From Bin55 sp965116055 (GTDB lineage Bacteria; Pseudomonadota; Gammaproteobacteria; Pseudomonadales; Azotimanducaceae), in the NCBI GenBank assembly GCA_965116055.1, contig OZ220466.1:620001-684000 (forward strand): a DNA stretch of 64,000 bases. The letters are read 5' to 3'. The position numbers and the translations under genes are program-made. The notes beneath the pieces were generated by a model. The model was not told where the DNA came from. It made no database searches and saw nothing but the letters and a program-made list of their open reading frames with translations. Positions 16,527 through 26,458 of the stretch are shown here, piece after piece (within the stretch, counting starts at the first letter, position 1; each line of letters starts with the position of its first letter).

Positions 16527-17993
16527 GTGTGCGAATTAAGAAAGGTTTACTCGGGAGCTGAAAGTCGTGAGATAGACCGCTATGCAATAGAAAGGCTTGG
16601 CTTCTCAGGTTTTGGGCTTATGTATCGTGCGGCGCATTTCGCTATGCAGGAAATGCTTAAAAGATGGCCTAGTACACAAGCGGTAAGCGTTGTTTGTGGG
16701 AGTGGAAACAATGCGGGGGATGGTTATCTATTAGCTGGAGCGCTGCACGCACGTGGAATTTCTGTACAGATTGTGCAGGTTGGGGATGTCAATGGAATAC
16801 GAGGGGATGCGAAAAAAGCGTTAGAAAGCATTTCACATCTGGATTTGACGTTGTCTCAAGATTGCGATTTAACGGGTGAGATAGTCGTTGATGCTTTATT
16901 AGGAACGGGAGCGAAGGATAAGTTACGACCAAATTATGTAGACGCAGTAAAAAAGATCAATACAAGCGGTAAGCGAATAGTAGCCCTTGACCTCCCGAGC
17001 GGTGTCCATTCGAATACAGGTGGATTTTTAATCGAAGAACCGGTCAAGGCTGATTTAACCGTTTGTTTCGTATGTCCAAAATTCGCATTAATGACTGGAA
17101 AAGCAGTGAACGTTGCTGGCGAGGTCGTCACGTCGACCTTGGATATTCCAGCGGAAGCTTTTACGGAAGTACATGGGCTACGGGTACTGCCAACCTCAGC
17201 TGCCGAACAAAATTTACCGACGAGGAATCCAAGCAGTCATAAACGAAATTTTGGACATGTGCTTATTGTTGGTGGCAATCTAGGGATGGGTGGTGCGGCA
17301 TTGTTAGCCGGGGATGCTTGTTTGCGCTCCGGCGCTGGTTTGGTATCCATAGTCACGCACCCTGAGCACGCTGCGAGCATGGTTATGCGCCGGCCGGAAT
17401 TGATGGTTCGCGGTTCCACTGAAGGCGCCATTGATTGGACGTCACTATCAAATGTGGATGTCGTCGCTATCGGCCCGGGACTAGGGCAGGACGCGTGGGC
17501 AAGACGGGCGTTTTCTGATGTCGTCGCGAGCGGTAGACCTTTAGTCGTAGATGCTGACGCGCTTAATATACTGGCGCAGGAAAGATTCTCTCTGCCACCG
17601 AATTCCATCGTTACCCCGCATCCTGGAGAGGCTGGGCGGCTTCTCAACACCTCAACGTTGCAAATTGAAAACGATCGCATGGGGAGCGTAAAGCAATTGA
17701 CCGAGCAACTGCAATGTGCTGGCGTTCTTAAAGGCGCTGGATCTCTCGTTGCAAGTAAAGGTGCAGTGCATGGTATCTGTGATATCGCTGAGCCGGCCTT
17801 AAGCACTGCTGGGAGCGGTGACGTGTTGACTGGCGTTATTGCTGCAGCATATGCGCAAATAAAAGACCCATTGAGCGCGCTCGCATTAGGCGTGTATATA
17901 CATGCAAAGGCTGGTCAAAAAGCTAGTTATGTAGCCGATGGCCGCAGCGTGATCGCAAGCGACCTCATTACTGCATTGCGCCCGTGGGGTTAG
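16527..17993 (+). CDS. nnr: Bifunctional NAD(P)HX epimerase / dehydratase
   Basis: This enzyme repairs hydrated NADH and NADPH. The N-terminal epimerase domain (about 1-215) shows CGSGNNAGDGYLLAG, VDALLGTGAKD and DLPSGVHSNTG. The C-terminal ATP/ADP-dependent dehydratase domain (about 225-488) shows AIGPGLGQD, VVDADALNIL, VTPHPGEAGRLL and STAGSGDVLTG. The 488-residue length fits the fused form. The start is GTG, directly behind a TATAAT box. The gene overlaps tsaE by 10 bp. This is the normal queG-nnr-tsaE order, broken here by the adhesin island upstream. Confidence 0.93.
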   Translation: MCELRKVYSGAESREIDRYAIERLGFSGFGLMYRAAHFAMQEMLKRWPSTQAVSVVCGSGNNAGDGYLLAGALHARGISVQIVQVGDVNGIRGDAKKALESISHLDLTLSQDCDLTGEIVVDALLGTGAKDKLRPNYVDAVKKINTSGKRIVALDLPSGVHSNTGGFLIEEPVKADLTVCFVCPKFALMTGKAVNVAGEVVTSTLDIPAEAFTEVHGLRVLPTSAAEQNLPTRNPSSHKRNFGHVLIVGGNLGMGGAALLAGDACLRSGAGLVSIVTHPEHAASMVMRRPELMVRGSTEGAIDWTSLSNVDVVAIGPGLGQDAWARRAFSDVVASGRPLVVDADALNILAQERFSLPPNSIVTPHPGEAGRLLNTSTLQIENDRMGSVKQLTEQLQCAGVLKGAGSLVASKGAVHGICDIAEPALSTAGSGDVLTGVIAAAYAQIKDPLSALALGVYIHAKAGQKASYVADGRSVIASDLITALRPWG

Positions 17994-18439
17994 AGATAAA
18001 CCGTAACGTCATCAATCTTCAGGATGAGTCGTCAACGCTTGACTTAGGGCATGCCTTGGTATCGCAGATCAAATCGGGCATGGTGTACCTACACGGAGCG
18101 CTAGGGGCCGGGAAAACCACGTTTGTACGCGGCTTCCTTAAGGGGTTGGGATACCAAGGACTCGTGAAATCACCTACGTACACGTTGATTGAGCCCTATC
18201 AAATTGGCCAGATGTCGGTTGCGCACCTTGATCTCTACCGCGTCAAAGATCCGCTTGAACTTGAGTTTATCGGTATAGACGAGCTCATAGAGGACATGCT
18301 CCTTGTATTCGTCGAATGGCCGGACCGAGGTGTAGGAAAGCTTCCTTCGCCTCATTGGACTATTGAATTGATTGTGAAAGGAGAAGGTCGACAAGCATGC
18401 GTGACGCGCATGGAAGAATCCTCGCATGTTAGCTATTAA
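17984..18439 (+). CDS. tsaE: tRNA threonylcarbamoyladenosine biosynthesis ATPase TsaE
   Basis: TsaE is the ATPase partner of TsaB-TsaD in making the t6A37 modification of ANN-decoding tRNAs. It has 151 residues with a Walker A motif HGALGAGKTTFVRG and the family motifs SPTYTLIEPY, HLDLYR and VEWPDRG. It starts with GTG inside the end of nnr, so translation is probably coupled. Confidence 0.95.
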   Translation: MGLEINRNVINLQDESSTLDLGHALVSQIKSGMVYLHGALGAGKTTFVRGFLKGLGYQGLVKSPTYTLIEPYQIGQMSVAHLDLYRVKDPLELEFIGIDELIEDMLLVFVEWPDRGVGKLPSPHWTIELIVKGEGRQACVTRMEESSHVSY

Positions 18440-18592
18440 TTTAACGCTAACAATTTGATTTGATATGTTTCTTTTAAGCTAGAAACAACATGAAGCCAGA
18501 TATGCGAAGGACTCGCCACTTTGGTAGAGTGTTTGGTTCTTCACTAAAACGCTTAAAATCTTTTTTGTTAAACGCTACATGCTCTTGCAAGG

Positions 18593-20011
18593 ATGCAAGC
18601 CGCGCTCACATGGATGGTGGCGTCGCGTTGGGTGACGCAAACTCGTAGATTTGACAGATTGCACCAGCTCCTCCGTTTGCTGGTTGTTATTGCAGTTGCG
18701 AATAGTTCTATATTTGCCTACGCAACGACTCTTGAATCTGTGCGTCATTCGGATAGTCCGCATTTCACGCGGGTCGTACTTGACCTAAGCGCTCCTGCCA
18801 AGTACAAGCTTGGTTTTCTGCCGTCGCCTCCGCGTTATTACATTGATCTCATCGATAGCAAGCTCGGCAAGCAATACAAAGCGCAGCCTATCTCAAGTTC
18901 TCAACTACGAAAGGTGCGCATTGCCCCTCGTGGTAGAAACTTACGGGTAGTCATGGATCTGGTAGAGGAGAAGACACCGACGGTTCAAGCGCTCACCCCC
19001 AACGGTTCGTATGGCCATAGACTTGTCATTGACTTTCCCCACGATGTTGTAACGAGTTGTACTGTTGAACATGACAACAACATCGTTATAGTAGTTGATG
19101 CTGGGCACGGTGGAGAAGATCCGGGAGCGATCGCAGTCAATCATGCCATGGAGAAGGACATCACCCTCAAGATCGCTAAGAAGGTACGCGCACAGATTGA
19201 TCGACAACCTGGCTTTAAGGCTGTTATGACCCGCGATCGGGACTACGAAGTGCCCTTGGAGAGCCGCTATCGTCTCGCGCAGAACACGAAAGCTCGTTTG
19301 TTCCTATCGATTCATGCGGATGCGTTTCACAACCCGCGTCCCCGCGGGGCGTCGGCGTATGTGGTATCTGACGGAAAAGCTCGATCCGAGTTGGCTAAGT
19401 GGTTAGTTCAAAACGAGAATCGGTCGGACTGGGTAGGCGGTGTCTCAAGTTGGGTGGACTCTAGTTGCTATGCAGCGCGAGCGCGGGAGAAACTCAAGTT
19501 CCTCAATGCAAAAGGTCGTCAAGAAGCATTAGCTGAGGCGGTGTTGATTGGGAAAAAGATGCTGCGGTCCATTGATAAGGTGGCCGATGTGCACCCCAAG
19601 AGCTATGACGCGAAGCGTCGCGAGTACAAGGTCACTGATGCTGGCTTTGTGGTGCTGAGTGCAACAGCGACGCCGTCGTTGTTAGTCGAGACGGGTTTTC
19701 TATCAAATCCCGACGAAGCACGCTTGTTATCGACGGCAAGCTATCAAACCCGGATTGCCGATGCAATCAGTGATTCGATTTTAAGGCACTTTTGTGAAAA
19801 TCCGCCGCGGTATACGGATTTGGCAGAGGGGAAGGTGACGTGTGATTTGAAACCGAGCGCGCTCGTTTACTACCAGGTACGCCGTGGTGACTCGCTCTCG
19901 CTTATTGCGGCTCGACAACAATCGTCGGTGGCGGAAATTCGAGCGGCCAACGCATTGAAGTCAGATCGGATCTATCCTGGTCAGACGTTAACTATTCCGG
20001 TCACAAATTAA
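18593..20011 (+). CDS. amiB: N-acetylmuramoyl-L-alanine amidase with AMIN and LysM domains
   Basis: A periplasmic zinc amidase that splits septal peptidoglycan during cell separation. A signal anchor is seen in LLRLLVVIAVANSSIFAYA. An AMIN domain (about 45-155) targets it to the septum. The Amidase_3 domain (about 165-400) shows VVDAGHGGEDPGA, LFLSIHADA and LLVETGFLSN, with zinc-ligand histidines and glutamate. A C-terminal LysM (YYQVRRGDSLSLIAARQQ to IPV) binds glycan. This matches AmiB-type proteins found before mutL in gammaproteobacteria. The start is uncertain: ATG at 18593 or 18614, both without a strong ribosome binding site at normal spacing. Confidence 0.92.
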   Translation: MQAALTWMVASRWVTQTRRFDRLHQLLRLLVVIAVANSSIFAYATTLESVRHSDSPHFTRVVLDLSAPAKYKLGFLPSPPRYYIDLIDSKLGKQYKAQPISSSQLRKVRIAPRGRNLRVVMDLVEEKTPTVQALTPNGSYGHRLVIDFPHDVVTSCTVEHDNNIVIVVDAGHGGEDPGAIAVNHAMEKDITLKIAKKVRAQIDRQPGFKAVMTRDRDYEVPLESRYRLAQNTKARLFLSIHADAFHNPRPRGASAYVVSDGKARSELAKWLVQNENRSDWVGGVSSWVDSSCYAARAREKLKFLNAKGRQEALAEAVLIGKKMLRSIDKVADVHPKSYDAKRREYKVTDAGFVVLSATATPSLLVETGFLSNPDEARLLSTASYQTRIADAISDSILRHFCENPPRYTDLAEGKVTCDLKPSALVYYQVRRGDSLSLIAARQQSSVAEIRAANALKSDRIYPGQTLTIPVTN

Positions 20012-20161
20012 GAACTTGAAAGTTAGGATTAGGATCTGCAATCTAGCGGGTAAATAGTACGAGTCTCTTTTAAGTGCCTTAAAATCTTTGTGAGACCGTG
20101 ATGGGGCTACTTGCCTCAATGGGTCCGGCCTTTATAGAAATAACCCCGATACCATAGGATC

Positions 20162-21967
20162 ATGAGACAAATTCATCGCCTTGATCAGGTTGTTGCGGAT
20201 CAGATCGCTGCAGGCGAGGTCATTGAACGACCGGCCTCAATCGTTAAGGAGTTAGTCGAAAACAGCCTTGACGCGAACGCGAAGACGATTGACATTTCGG
20301 TCGAAGCGGGAGGTGTGCGCAAGATCGTTGTCTCAGATGACGGTCATGGGATGGCAAAGGACGATTTAAAGTTGGCCGTTGCCCGGCATGCGACTAGCAA
20401 GATCCGCGTAGCCCAGGACTTATCAAGTGTCATGACGATGGGCTTTCGGGGTGAGGCGCTAGCGAGCGTGGCCGCCGTGGCGAAATTGGCTATTGTGTCG
20501 CGACTATCAAGCGCGGAAGGTGCGTGGGCGCTACATCTAGAAGGTGGTCGCGAAACTCATTTCGGGCCGCATGGGCGCGCGGTAGGCACCACCGTTGAAG
20601 TCACCGATTTATTTTTCAATACACCGGTGCGTCGACGTTTCTTAAAAACAACACGTAACGAGCTCAACCGGATCACAGAAATTACGCGCATACTTGCCAT
20701 AGGCCACCCAAGCTGCAGTATATCGTTGCGACATAACGATCGTGAGCTTGATCGTATGCAACAGGCCGGGAGTGCGGATCAACGCGTGGCGCATGTGATG
20801 GGAGAAGACTTTCTTACCGAGGCCATGCGCGTCGATACAACACGTCAGGCGATGCGGCTCTGGGGCTGGGTAGGTAGCCCGAATTTCACGCGCAGCAACG
20901 CTGGTCGGCAGTTCTTCTACGTGAACGGCAGGGCCGTGCAAGATTATTTAGTCGCACACGCCGTCAAGCAGGCATATAAGGACGTTCTGTTTCACGGGCG
21001 ACATCCAGTATTTGCGCTGTTCTTTGAGGTAGATCCTGCTGAAGTAGACGTCAATGTACATCCCACGAAAAACGAAGTTCGTTATCGAAACAGCCGGGCA
21101 GTGCACGATTTCATTATGTCAAGCATATACCGCAGTTTGCGCGGCGATTCGATCGAACACGAGCGCCATGTTGATGCGGATTTGATTCCAGCTAACAAAA
21201 CTCCCCTTCAGACTCAGTCCGATTTGCGCTCAGCTACCACCGGACAGCACAATCTAGGACTAAACACTACGGAGACCGTTCGAAAGCAGTGGTGGTTGTC
21301 CGAGTCGCTTCGCCCAAAATCGAAACAAGCAGTAACAGCATCGGATACCGAAGATGCCGCTGCCGACGAGCAGGAACATACATTACCGCCGCTAGGCACC
21401 CCCATTGGACAGCTCAAAGGTGCCTACATTCTTGCCGAAAACGATGAAGGATTGGTCGTGGTCGATATGCATGCGGCGCATGAACGGGTGCTCTACGAGG
21501 AAATGAAGGAACACAGTGCGCGCCATGAATTGGCCAGGCAGCGCTTGCTCATGCCTGAATCATTGGATGTCGGCATTCAAGACGCTGAACTGGTTGAGGA
21601 ACATGCGACGGAATTGCTGCACGTAGGGCTCGTAGTAGAACGATCGGGCCCCACCTCTATCAAGTTAAGAGAAATCCCTGCGCTACTAGCCACAAGTGAT
21701 ATGCAGAAGTTGTTGCACGACGTGTTGGACGACCTACGTGAGCACGGGCGGTCCGACGCGGTCACGACATGGCAACATCAGATGCTATCCACCATGGCGT
21801 GTCACAATGCGATTCGATTTAATCGGCGGTTAACGTTGGAAGAAATGGATGCTCTACTTCGTAAGATGGAAGTAACTCCAAACGCTGGACAGTGCAACCA
21901 TGGTCGTCCGACCTTTCGCACCCAAAGTCTGAAGGATCTGGATCGCAAATTCCTCCGCGGCCAATAG
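20162..21967 (+). CDS. mutL: DNA mismatch repair protein MutL (endonuclease-type)
   Basis: MutL couples mismatch recognition by MutS to strand removal. The 601-residue protein has the GHKL ATPase domain (AAGEVIERPASIVKELVENSLDA, DDGHGM, GFRGEAL) and a C-terminal dimerisation domain. At residue 435 it has DMHAAHERVLYE, which fits the DQHA(X)2E(X)4E endonuclease motif with Q changed to M, and near the end GQCNHGRPT. This is the form found where MutH is absent, so nicking is probably done by MutL itself. miaA follows after 6 bp. Confidence 0.95.
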   Translation: MRQIHRLDQVVADQIAAGEVIERPASIVKELVENSLDANAKTIDISVEAGGVRKIVVSDDGHGMAKDDLKLAVARHATSKIRVAQDLSSVMTMGFRGEALASVAAVAKLAIVSRLSSAEGAWALHLEGGRETHFGPHGRAVGTTVEVTDLFFNTPVRRRFLKTTRNELNRITEITRILAIGHPSCSISLRHNDRELDRMQQAGSADQRVAHVMGEDFLTEAMRVDTTRQAMRLWGWVGSPNFTRSNAGRQFFYVNGRAVQDYLVAHAVKQAYKDVLFHGRHPVFALFFEVDPAEVDVNVHPTKNEVRYRNSRAVHDFIMSSIYRSLRGDSIEHERHVDADLIPANKTPLQTQSDLRSATTGQHNLGLNTTETVRKQWWLSESLRPKSKQAVTASDTEDAAADEQEHTLPPLGTPIGQLKGAYILAENDEGLVVVDMHAAHERVLYEEMKEHSARHELARQRLLMPESLDVGIQDAELVEEHATELLHVGLVVERSGPTSIKLREIPALLATSDMQKLLHDVLDDLREHGRSDAVTTWQHQMLSTMACHNAIRFNRRLTLEEMDALLRKMEVTPNAGQCNHGRPTFRTQSLKDLDRKFLRGQ

Positions 21968-21973
21968 TGTGGG

Positions 21974-22915
21974 ATGACTCCCTTTAAACGGCGTGTGGTG
22001 ACGCTTATGGGTCCGACTGCGAGCGGTAAAACCAAATTAGCGCTAGATCTGGCGGGCCGCTTTGACATTGCGTTGATTAGCGTTGATTCGGCGATGGTAT
22101 ACCGTGGGATGGATATCGGCACTGCGAAACCTAGCCGGGCCACGCGACGGAAGTATCCGCATGCGCTGATCGATATTCGCGAACCGGAAGAGTCGTTTTC
22201 GGTCCAGGCATTTTGTGAGTTAGCGGACGAAGCGGTTCAAGACGCGTTCGATCTTGGAAAGATTCCCGTGCTTGTAGGTGGTAGCATGATGTACTTTCGT
22301 GCATTTCGTGAAGGTCTAGCTGACTTGCCGCGCGCGAATGCTGATATTCGTCTTGAGATACAAGAGCTGGCCTCAACGGAAGGGGTAAAGGCTGTGTATG
22401 AGGAACTGGCTGATATTGATCCAGAGTCGGCACGGAAGATTGATCCGTGCAACTTGAGACGGCTCGAGCGAGCCATTGAGGTGTTTCGGCTTACAGGCAA
22501 ACCTATCGGCGTCATCTGGCAGGAACGGCGCACACCGCCCGCGCACGAACGACTAGACTGCGAACTGATGGAATTCATAATGCCAACCGTCCCGCGGGAA
22601 GAGCTCCATGCGAAGATCAAAATGCGTTTGCACGATATGCTTGAGGATGGTCTTGTTGATGAGGTGCGAAACCTGCGTCGTCGACCGCATTTGACCCGCG
22701 AGAGTCTAGCTATGCGTACAGTAGGTTATCGTGAAATTTGGGCACATCTCGACAACTGCGATGACCGAACAGACGTAAACGAAGTCTTCAGGAAGGTCCT
22801 AGTTGCGACCCGCCAGTTAGCGCGCAAACAGATCACGTGGTTACGCCAACGTTCCGCATCGGAATTCAGACAAGCCCGCTCGGTTGAGTTTATGATTGAG
22901 TGCTTGGCAGGCTGA
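21974..22915 (+). CDS. miaA: tRNA dimethylallyltransferase
   Basis: MiaA transfers a dimethylallyl group from DMAPP to A37 of tRNAs reading UNN codons, the first step to ms2i6A. The 313-residue protein shows the P-loop MGPTASGKTKLA, the motif SVDSAMVYRGMDIGTAKP, and AMRTVGYREIW. It is 6 bp behind mutL. The gene normally following, hfq, is not present in the 128 bp before hflX. Confidence 0.96.
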   Translation: MTPFKRRVVTLMGPTASGKTKLALDLAGRFDIALISVDSAMVYRGMDIGTAKPSRATRRKYPHALIDIREPEESFSVQAFCELADEAVQDAFDLGKIPVLVGGSMMYFRAFREGLADLPRANADIRLEIQELASTEGVKAVYEELADIDPESARKIDPCNLRRLERAIEVFRLTGKPIGVIWQERRTPPAHERLDCELMEFIMPTVPREELHAKIKMRLHDMLEDGLVDEVRNLRRRPHLTRESLAMRTVGYREIWAHLDNCDDRTDVNEVFRKVLVATRQLARKQITWLRQRSASEFRQARSVEFMIECLAG

Positions 22916-23043
22916 TTCTTCGTTACCGAATTACCCATTGCATCAACACCTCCCGATTTTCACCGAACCTGACACTATATTCGAACCTTCATTTCGTCAC
23001 GCGACGACATTCGTTTTCTTGCTGACGCACGCACAGTTCTAAC

Positions 23044-24315
23044 ATGTTCTTCGACCGTCCAGAAGCTGGCTTAAAGGCCATGTTGCTATCGTTGCGTTTC
23101 GATCATGCGAAGACGCCGCATAACCTAGACGAGTTTGCAGAACTAACTCGGTCCGCGGGATATATAGCAAGTGTATGTCTTGCTATTAATCGTCATACAC
23201 CGGACCCCCGCACCGGCATAGGACGTGGTAAAGTCGACGAGTTGCGTGAGGAATTGGCATCGCGCGGGTTAAAGTTTGTGATCATTGATTGCGAATTGAC
23301 ACCTTCGCAACAACGCAATCTTGAAGCATTGTTCGCATGTCGAGTAATCACGCGAACTGAATTGATCTTGACGATATTCGAGCAACGAGCGCAGACGCGA
23401 GAAGGCAAGTTGCAAGTGGAATTGGCGCTGCTTCGCCACGCGCAAACGCACATAGTCGGTGGCTGGTCGCACTTAGATCGCCAACGCGGCGGCATGAATA
23501 TGCGAGGCGCTGGCGAATTGCAAAGTTCCATCGACAAAGGCTTGATTCATCGACGCATCAACGACATTGAAAAACGCCTTAATAAAGTTGCCAAGCATCG
23601 CGAGAAGCACCGTAAACGCCGCCATCGTAATGCTGTGCCGACAGTGTCTTTGGTGGGTTATACCAACGCAGGTAAATCCACGTTGTTCAATGCACTTACC
23701 GACGCTGACATCTATGCCGATGATCGCTTATTCGCTACACTTGACCCGACTGCACGCCGCATAACGTTGCCCGGCGTCGGCGAAGCAATCCTGGCCGATA
23801 CCGTGGGCTTCATTCGCGATCTGCCGATGTCTCTAGTCGCCGCATTTAAGGCCACGCTGGAAGAAGTAACGCATGCCGACTTGCTGGTGCATGTAGTTGA
23901 TGCATCCGCACCTGATGCTGAACAGATGATTCGCGATGTGCGGGACACGTTAAAGGCGATCAATGCGAGCGAAATTCCGGTCGTCCAGGCGTTCAACAAG
24001 ATTGATCAAGGTATTCACAAGAGCATCGAGTGTTTGCCTGGCGTTCACGTTAGCGCATTGCAGCTAACTGGGGTTGATAAATTGTTGCGTGCCATCGGCG
24101 CCCAACTCGGGGGTTCGGAACGCATATTTGAAGTCCAATTGCAGCCCGCGGCCGGCAAGGTGCGCGCTTGGCTTCACGGGATCGGCGCCGTTCAAGGCGA
24201 GAGTTTTGCGGCGGACGGCACGGCGACTTTGCGCGTTACGCTCAATGATGCCAGTTTGTCTCGTCTTCGCACTGCACCTGGCGTAGCATTCGAGCGCAGG
24301 GCAACCGCCACTTAA
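23044..24315 (+). CDS. hflX: Ribosome-splitting GTPase HflX
   Basis: HflX binds the 50S subunit and splits stalled ribosomes, for instance after heat stress. The 423-residue protein begins MFFDRPEAG, like E. coli HflX. It has the nucleotide-binding HflX domain (GIGRGKVDEL, QVELALLRH, RRGGMNMRGAGE-like) and the GTPase domain with GYTNAGKST (G1), DTVGFIRDLP (G3) and FNKID (G4). It leads the hflX-hflK-hflC set; hflK follows after 30 bp. Confidence 0.95.
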   Translation: MFFDRPEAGLKAMLLSLRFDHAKTPHNLDEFAELTRSAGYIASVCLAINRHTPDPRTGIGRGKVDELREELASRGLKFVIIDCELTPSQQRNLEALFACRVITRTELILTIFEQRAQTREGKLQVELALLRHAQTHIVGGWSHLDRQRGGMNMRGAGELQSSIDKGLIHRRINDIEKRLNKVAKHREKHRKRRHRNAVPTVSLVGYTNAGKSTLFNALTDADIYADDRLFATLDPTARRITLPGVGEAILADTVGFIRDLPMSLVAAFKATLEEVTHADLLVHVVDASAPDAEQMIRDVRDTLKAINASEIPVVQAFNKIDQGIHKSIECLPGVHVSALQLTGVDKLLRAIGAQLGGSERIFEVQLQPAAGKVRAWLHGIGAVQGESFAADGTATLRVTLNDASLSRLRTAPGVAFERRATAT

Positions 24316-24345
24316 AATTCAAGGTCAATTTGCAGAGAACAATCT

Positions 24346-25476
24346 ATGGCTTGGAACGACAACCAGGATAAGAAAGATCCTTGGGGCACCAGAGGCGATC
24401 AAGGACCACCTGATCTTGACGATGTCTTTCGAAAGCTCAAGAGCCAATTCGGCGGCTTGTTCGGTGGCGGAACCGGCGGCTCTGGTGGTTCATCGGGCTC
24501 TGGCGGAATACGGCGGTTTCTGTCCCTGCGCATGCTTGTCCTCGCGCTTTTTGTCGTGGTAGGCGCTTGGAGTTTCTTCGGTCTTTATCAGGTTGACCAG
24601 CAGGAGCGAGGCGTCGTATTTCGCTTCGGTGAGGTGCAACAAAAACTGAGAGAACCGGGTTTAAAGTGGAATCCTCCGATCATTGACGTTGTCGAACTGG
24701 TCAATGTGACCCGGGTAAATTCCAGTGATCACTCAGGACAAATGCTTACGGAAGATGAAAACATCGTAAGCGTCAACCTAGTTGTGCAATACGTGATTGA
24801 CGACCCGCTCAAATACGCGGTTGAAATTCGTAATCCGCGTGAGAGTTTACGGCACGCGACGGAGAGCGCACTACGCCATGTGGTCGGTGGCTCGACAATG
24901 GATGCGGTGATCACGGAAGGGCGTGCGGCGTTGGGGTTCGAAGTGCAAGATCGTTTGCAGAGTTATGTCGATCGTTATCAAACTGGGATCCGCGTGAGCA
25001 AGGTCAACATTGACAATGTAGGGCCGCCTGCGGAAGTTCAAGACGCATTCGATGACGTGCAAAAGGCGAAAGAGGACGAGGTCAAATTAACGAACCAAGC
25101 TAACGCATACGCCGAGCAAGTCGTCCCGGAAGCGCGAGGGGAGGCCCAACAAATGATTGAGCAAGCCAGTGCATATAGAGATCAAGTTATCGCGAACGCG
25201 CAGGGCGAAGCGGAACGTTTCTTGAAGCTGCTTGCGGAATATACGATGGCGAAAGACGTCACACGGAATCGCCTTTATATTGAAGCGATGGAATCAGTCA
25301 TGACGAATGCAAACAAGGTGATGGTTGATGTTGAGGCCAGCAACAACATGCTCTACCTCCCCTTGGATCAGATTCGTCGGCGCGCTGACGCGCTACGCGA
25401 CGCGCAAAATCTCCTGAATGGTAGTGCGGACGGCGCCATAAGCGCGGTTGAACAACGTACTAATCGAGTTCGTTAG
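24346..25476 (+). CDS. hflK: Membrane protease modulator HflK
   Basis: HflK forms with HflC a large SPFH-family cage in the inner membrane that encloses and regulates the FtsH protease. The 376-residue protein has the typical Gly/Ser-rich N-terminus (GGLFGGGTGGSGGSSGSGG), one transmembrane segment (MLVLALFVVVGAWSFFGLY), the band-7 domain, then a long helical region with AQGEAERFLKLLAEY. It is followed after 13 bp by hflC. Confidence 0.95.
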   Translation: MAWNDNQDKKDPWGTRGDQGPPDLDDVFRKLKSQFGGLFGGGTGGSGGSSGSGGIRRFLSLRMLVLALFVVVGAWSFFGLYQVDQQERGVVFRFGEVQQKLREPGLKWNPPIIDVVELVNVTRVNSSDHSGQMLTEDENIVSVNLVVQYVIDDPLKYAVEIRNPRESLRHATESALRHVVGGSTMDAVITEGRAALGFEVQDRLQSYVDRYQTGIRVSKVNIDNVGPPAEVQDAFDDVQKAKEDEVKLTNQANAYAEQVVPEARGEAQQMIEQASAYRDQVIANAQGEAERFLKLLAEYTMAKDVTRNRLYIEAMESVMTNANKVMVDVEASNNMLYLPLDQIRRRADALRDAQNLLNGSADGAISAVEQRTNRVR

Positions 25477-25489
25477 AGGAGGACGCGTT

Positions 25490-26365
25490 GTGAGTGTGAG
25501 AGCGATTGTAGTATTAGTCCTCGTGATCATCGTGGGTGCGCTGGCGTTTGATGCGATTTTCATCGTGCATGAACGCGAACGTGCGTTGCTGTTGCGGTTC
25601 GGTGAGGCGGTTCGTTCGTACGGCGACGACGATGCCGGCTTGCAATTTAAGTTGCCGATCGCCGAAGAAGTCCGCCGCTTTGATGGACGAATTTTGACGC
25701 TGGACACACCGGCTCAGCGGTACTTTACGATTGAAAAGAAACCAGTGATTGTTGATCTCTTCGTCAAATGGCGTGTTGGTGATATAGAACGCTATTACAC
25801 GGCGACCTCAGGCGATGAACGGCGGGCCATGAACCAGCTTGAAGACCGTGTCAACGAGGGATTGCGGAACCAAATTGGCCGTCGAGATATGCACGAAGTG
25901 ATATCTGGCGAGCGGGACTTGTTGATGAACGAGTTGACGACGCAACTTAACGGTGTCATGTCGGCTGATTTTGGTATGTCCGTGATTGATATTCGAGTGA
26001 AACGCATTGACTTACCGGACGAGGTATCCGATGCGGTTTTCGAGCGGATGAATTCGGAACGCGAGATCGAGGCGCGTCAGTATCGAGCAACTGGGCAAGA
26101 AATTGCGATTGGCATTCGCGCCGATGCGGACCGACAGGCCATTGTGATTGTGGCCGAGGCTAATCGGGAATCCGAGAAGATCCGCGGCGACGGCGATGCG
26201 CGGTCGGCCGAGATTTACGCTAATGCGTATGGACAAGATCCTGAGTTCTATAGTTTTTATCGTAGCATCAATGCGTACCGTAAAGTCTTTGAGGACGGTA
26301 ATGCCATGCTGGTTATTGATCCTTCGAGTGAATTCTTTAAATTTCTCAAAGCAGAACAACCCTAA
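25490..26365 (+). CDS. hflC: Membrane protease modulator HflC
   Basis: The partner of HflK in the FtsH-regulating SPFH complex. The frame is open from 25448, but GTG at 25490 has a perfect AGGAGG at 25477-25482 with 7 bp spacing and lies after the hflK stop, so I take it as the start. It gives 291 residues beginning VSVRAIVVLVLVIIVGALAF, a membrane anchor. The band-7 domain includes IVHERERALLLRFGE. The C-terminal helices contain GDGDARSAEIYANAYG and YRSINAYRKVF, both typical of HflC. Confidence 0.95.
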   Translation: MSVRAIVVLVLVIIVGALAFDAIFIVHERERALLLRFGEAVRSYGDDDAGLQFKLPIAEEVRRFDGRILTLDTPAQRYFTIEKKPVIVDLFVKWRVGDIERYYTATSGDERRAMNQLEDRVNEGLRNQIGRRDMHEVISGERDLLMNELTTQLNGVMSADFGMSVIDIRVKRIDLPDEVSDAVFERMNSEREIEARQYRATGQEIAIGIRADADRQAIVIVAEANRESEKIRGDGDARSAEIYANAYGQDPEFYSFYRSINAYRKVFEDGNAMLVIDPSSEFFKFLKAEQP

Positions 26366-26403
26366 TCCCCGACTACCTACGTGCATGATGATTTGGCTGG
26401 CTA

Positions 26404-26436
26404 CACGCACGGTTGTGGCCTAGGTAACCTGTGCGT
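26404..26436 (+). other. Hairpin in the hflC-purA gap
   Basis: ACGCACGGTT and AACCTGTGCGT can pair with one bulged base around an 11-nt loop. It is followed by TTAG, not a T run, so it is at best a weak terminator or a leader structure of purA. Confidence 0.3.
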
Positions 26437-26458
26437 TTAGTGGATTGGAGTTACTGAC

